DNA from: Oscillospiraceae bacterium
GTDB lineage: Bacteria > Bacillota > Clostridia > Oscillospirales > Acutalibacteraceae
NCBI GenBank assembly: GCA_019422905.1
Contig: JAHZCM010000073.1
Span: forward strand, 1 to 6,967
Length of the DNA: 6,967 nucleotides
Direction of reading: 5' to 3'
The notes below the pieces were generated by a model. That model had not been told where the DNA came from. It worked only from the letters and a program-made list of their open reading frames with translations, and searched no databases. Shown in pieces: positions 5,870-6,967 of this stretch (positions are counted from its first letter, which is position 1; each line of letters starts with the position of its first letter). The position numbers and the translations under genes are program-made.

Positions 5870-6967
5870 ATGAAAATGCGGAAAATTTCAAAAGCGCTCG
5901 CAACCCTTTTGGCCGTACTCCTCCTGTTTTCTCTCGGAACAACGGCTTTTGCCGATGAGGCCTCCGGTACTTCGGAAGCGCCACCCGCTTCCGAAGCGGA
6001 AAACACGGACAGTGAAGAGATTGCCGACGAGTTGTTACCCGAAACACTTCCCAGTGAAGCGCCAGCGGAAGAGCCTCCCGAGGAAACACCCACAGCGGAA
6101 GATCTTGCCACGGACACACCGGTGAGGGACGAGCCCACGCCGCTGGCCGACAAGCCGGCAGTAGCTCAGATTGGCAACAATGACTATGAAACTCTGGCGG
6201 CAGCGATTGCAGCCGCGCAGGACGGCGATACGGCCACCCTGCTCTCCAACACACAGGAGGACATCACCATTGAGAAATCCCTCACCCTAGATTTGGGCGA
6301 GTGCGTATTGACCGGCAGCGCAACGAAGAGCGTCATTTCTGTTTTATCAGATAAAGAAATCGAAGTGACCATACAAAACGGTACCATTACGGGCGGCAGC
6401 ACCACGCAAGGCGGCGGCATCTCTATTGGCACTGCTGGAACTGTCACACTTGAGAACTGTACGATTTCCGGAAACACAGCCAGCAACAGCGGCGGCGGCA
6501 TTTACATGAACGGCGGCACCGTCCGGCTGACAGGCTGCCAAATCACGGGCAACCATGCCGGCAACAGCGGCGGCGGTATTTATGCCACGACTTCCGGTAA
6601 GGCTTACGGATGCACGTGCGAATTGGAAAGTACAGATATAACCGGCAACGATGCTGTGATTGGCGGCGGTGTCGGCATGGGCGCTTCAAATTATCTCTAC
6701 AATGAGACAACGGCTGAATTTGTGCTGCAAAGCGGCTCGATTTTCGGTAATACCGCGTCGAAATCCGGCGGTGGCGCATACCTTGTCGGCAATGGCTCCC
6801 GGTTTACCGCAAACGGCGGTTCAATCTCCGGCAACAGCGCAGGTGAAAACGGCGGTGCAATCTACAGTAACAACTGGCGCGGCATAACGCTGAACGCCGG
6901 CACCGTTACGAACAACACAGCGACGGGACACGGCGGCGCTGTTTACATTCAAAATGTCAACAAGACA
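5870..6967 (+). CDS. Secreted surface protein with glycine-rich parallel beta-helix repeats (5' part, runs off the window)
   Basis: 366 codons are visible, open to the last base. ATG 5870 follows GAGG at 6-nt spacing; a second ATG is codon 3. Residues 1-28 form a Sec signal peptide (Lys/Arg start, Leu/Val core, AFA before D29). Residues 29-98 are an acidic linker rich in Pro, Glu, Ala and Thr, like a wall-spanning stalk. Residues 101-125 (IGNNDYETLAAAIAAAQDGD then TATLL) match a segment I know from the start of repeat-rich surface proteins of gut Firmicutes. From about 164 on, units ending in GGG/A-[I/V/A]-Y and containing IxGNxA recur (G181, G208, G234, G265, G300, G328, G355; period 26-35), the pattern of right-handed parallel beta-helix adhesins and lyases. 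Cysteines occur in or near some units (C197, C223, C248, C250). The anchor and any catalytic or binding domain lie beyond the window. Adhesin or glycan-binding role is inference. Confidence 0.88.
   Translation, partial: MKMRKISKALATLLAVLLLFSLGTTAFADEASGTSEAPPASEAENTDSEEIADELLPETLPSEAPAEEPPEETPTAEDLATDTPVRDEPTPLADKPAVAQIGNNDYETLAAAIAAAQDGDTATLLSNTQEDITIEKSLTLDLGECVLTGSATKSVISVLSDKEIEVTIQNGTITGGSTTQGGGISIGTAGTVTLENCTISGNTASNSGGGIYMNGGTVRLTGCQITGNHAGNSGGGIYATTSGKAYGCTCELESTDITGNDAVIGGGVGMGASNYLYNETTAEFVLQSGSIFGNTASKSGGGAYLVGNGSRFTANGGSISGNSAGENGGAIYSNNWRGITLNAGTVTNNTATGHGGAVYIQNVNKT
6410..6967 (+). repeat. Tandem beta-helix repeat array in the surface protein gene
   Basis: Seven glycine-rich units of about 80 bp are visible. 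The best-preserved pair at DNA level is around the (A/G)GCAACAGCGGCGGCGG segments at 6482-6504 and 6560-6582, 78 bp apart with 21 of 23 bases alike. Later units diverge in DNA and length (up to 35 residues), so the array is old or under selection rather than freshly expanded, though the near-identical pair could recombine. Confidence 0.7.

Noticed and set aside
5736..6254. Minus-strand open frames opposite the surface protein gene
   Set aside because: The plus-strand frame has an SD, a clean signal peptide and regular repeats. The opposite frames have none, and their Ser-rich composition mirrors the repeats.
1..6967. Insertion sequences, CRISPR arrays, tRNA genes or toxin-antitoxin pairs
   Set aside because: No transposase motifs, terminal repeats, regularly spaced identical repeats, cloverleaf-like segments or small paired genes were seen.

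Overview
The window looks like chromosomal DNA of a moderately GC-rich Firmicute, most likely a gut-type Clostridia lineage (Oscillospirales or a relative). This is inferred from the style of the CopA and CsoR proteins, AGGAG-type ribosome binding sites, textbook TTGACA/TATAAT promoters, and a surface protein with an N-terminal segment typical of gut Firmicutes. It carries five genes. Four are read on the minus strand and one, cut by the right edge, on the plus strand. There is no sign of a mobile element, CRISPR array, tRNA or rRNA.

Region 8-1730: cimA encodes a citramalate synthase for the pyruvate-based route to isoleucine. It has its own perfect-consensus promoter (TTGACA, 17 bp, TATAAT). 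That promoter sits directly against the U-tract end of a strong intrinsic terminator closing the gene upstream of it.

Region 1728-2700: a 245-residue protein with one membrane helix and no recognised function. Its upstream region holds a TATAAT box with a poor -35 and two inverted repeats. Further upstream are the end of the copper operon, a two-hairpin terminator, and an extra promoter-like element between copA and that terminator.

Region 2698-5640: a csoR-copA copper-efflux operon. CsoR is a Cu(I)-responsive repressor. CopA is a Cu(I)-exporting P1B-1 ATPase with one heavy-metal-binding domain at the N terminus and a second, CopZ-like one at the C terminus. The csoR promoter carries two CsoR-type operators (TACCC...GGGTA dyads), one in the -35/-10 spacer and one at the start site, so the operon is almost certainly copper-inducible and autoregulated. 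Inside copA, the first methionine of the C-terminal domain has its own well-placed AAAGGAG. This suggests either a free CopZ chaperone made by internal initiation or the scar of a copA-copZ fusion.

Region 5640-6967: an AT-rich divergent intergenic stretch with an A7T8 tract and an imperfect dyad, then the start of a secreted surface protein. That protein has a signal peptide, an acidic Pro/Glu/Thr-rich linker, and at least seven glycine-rich repeats of about 27 residues predicted to form a parallel beta-helix. Its 3' end lies outside the window.

The strongest lead is the CopA/CopZ dual-product hypothesis. The rest is good-quality but largely familiar biology; I see no clearly new multi-gene system.
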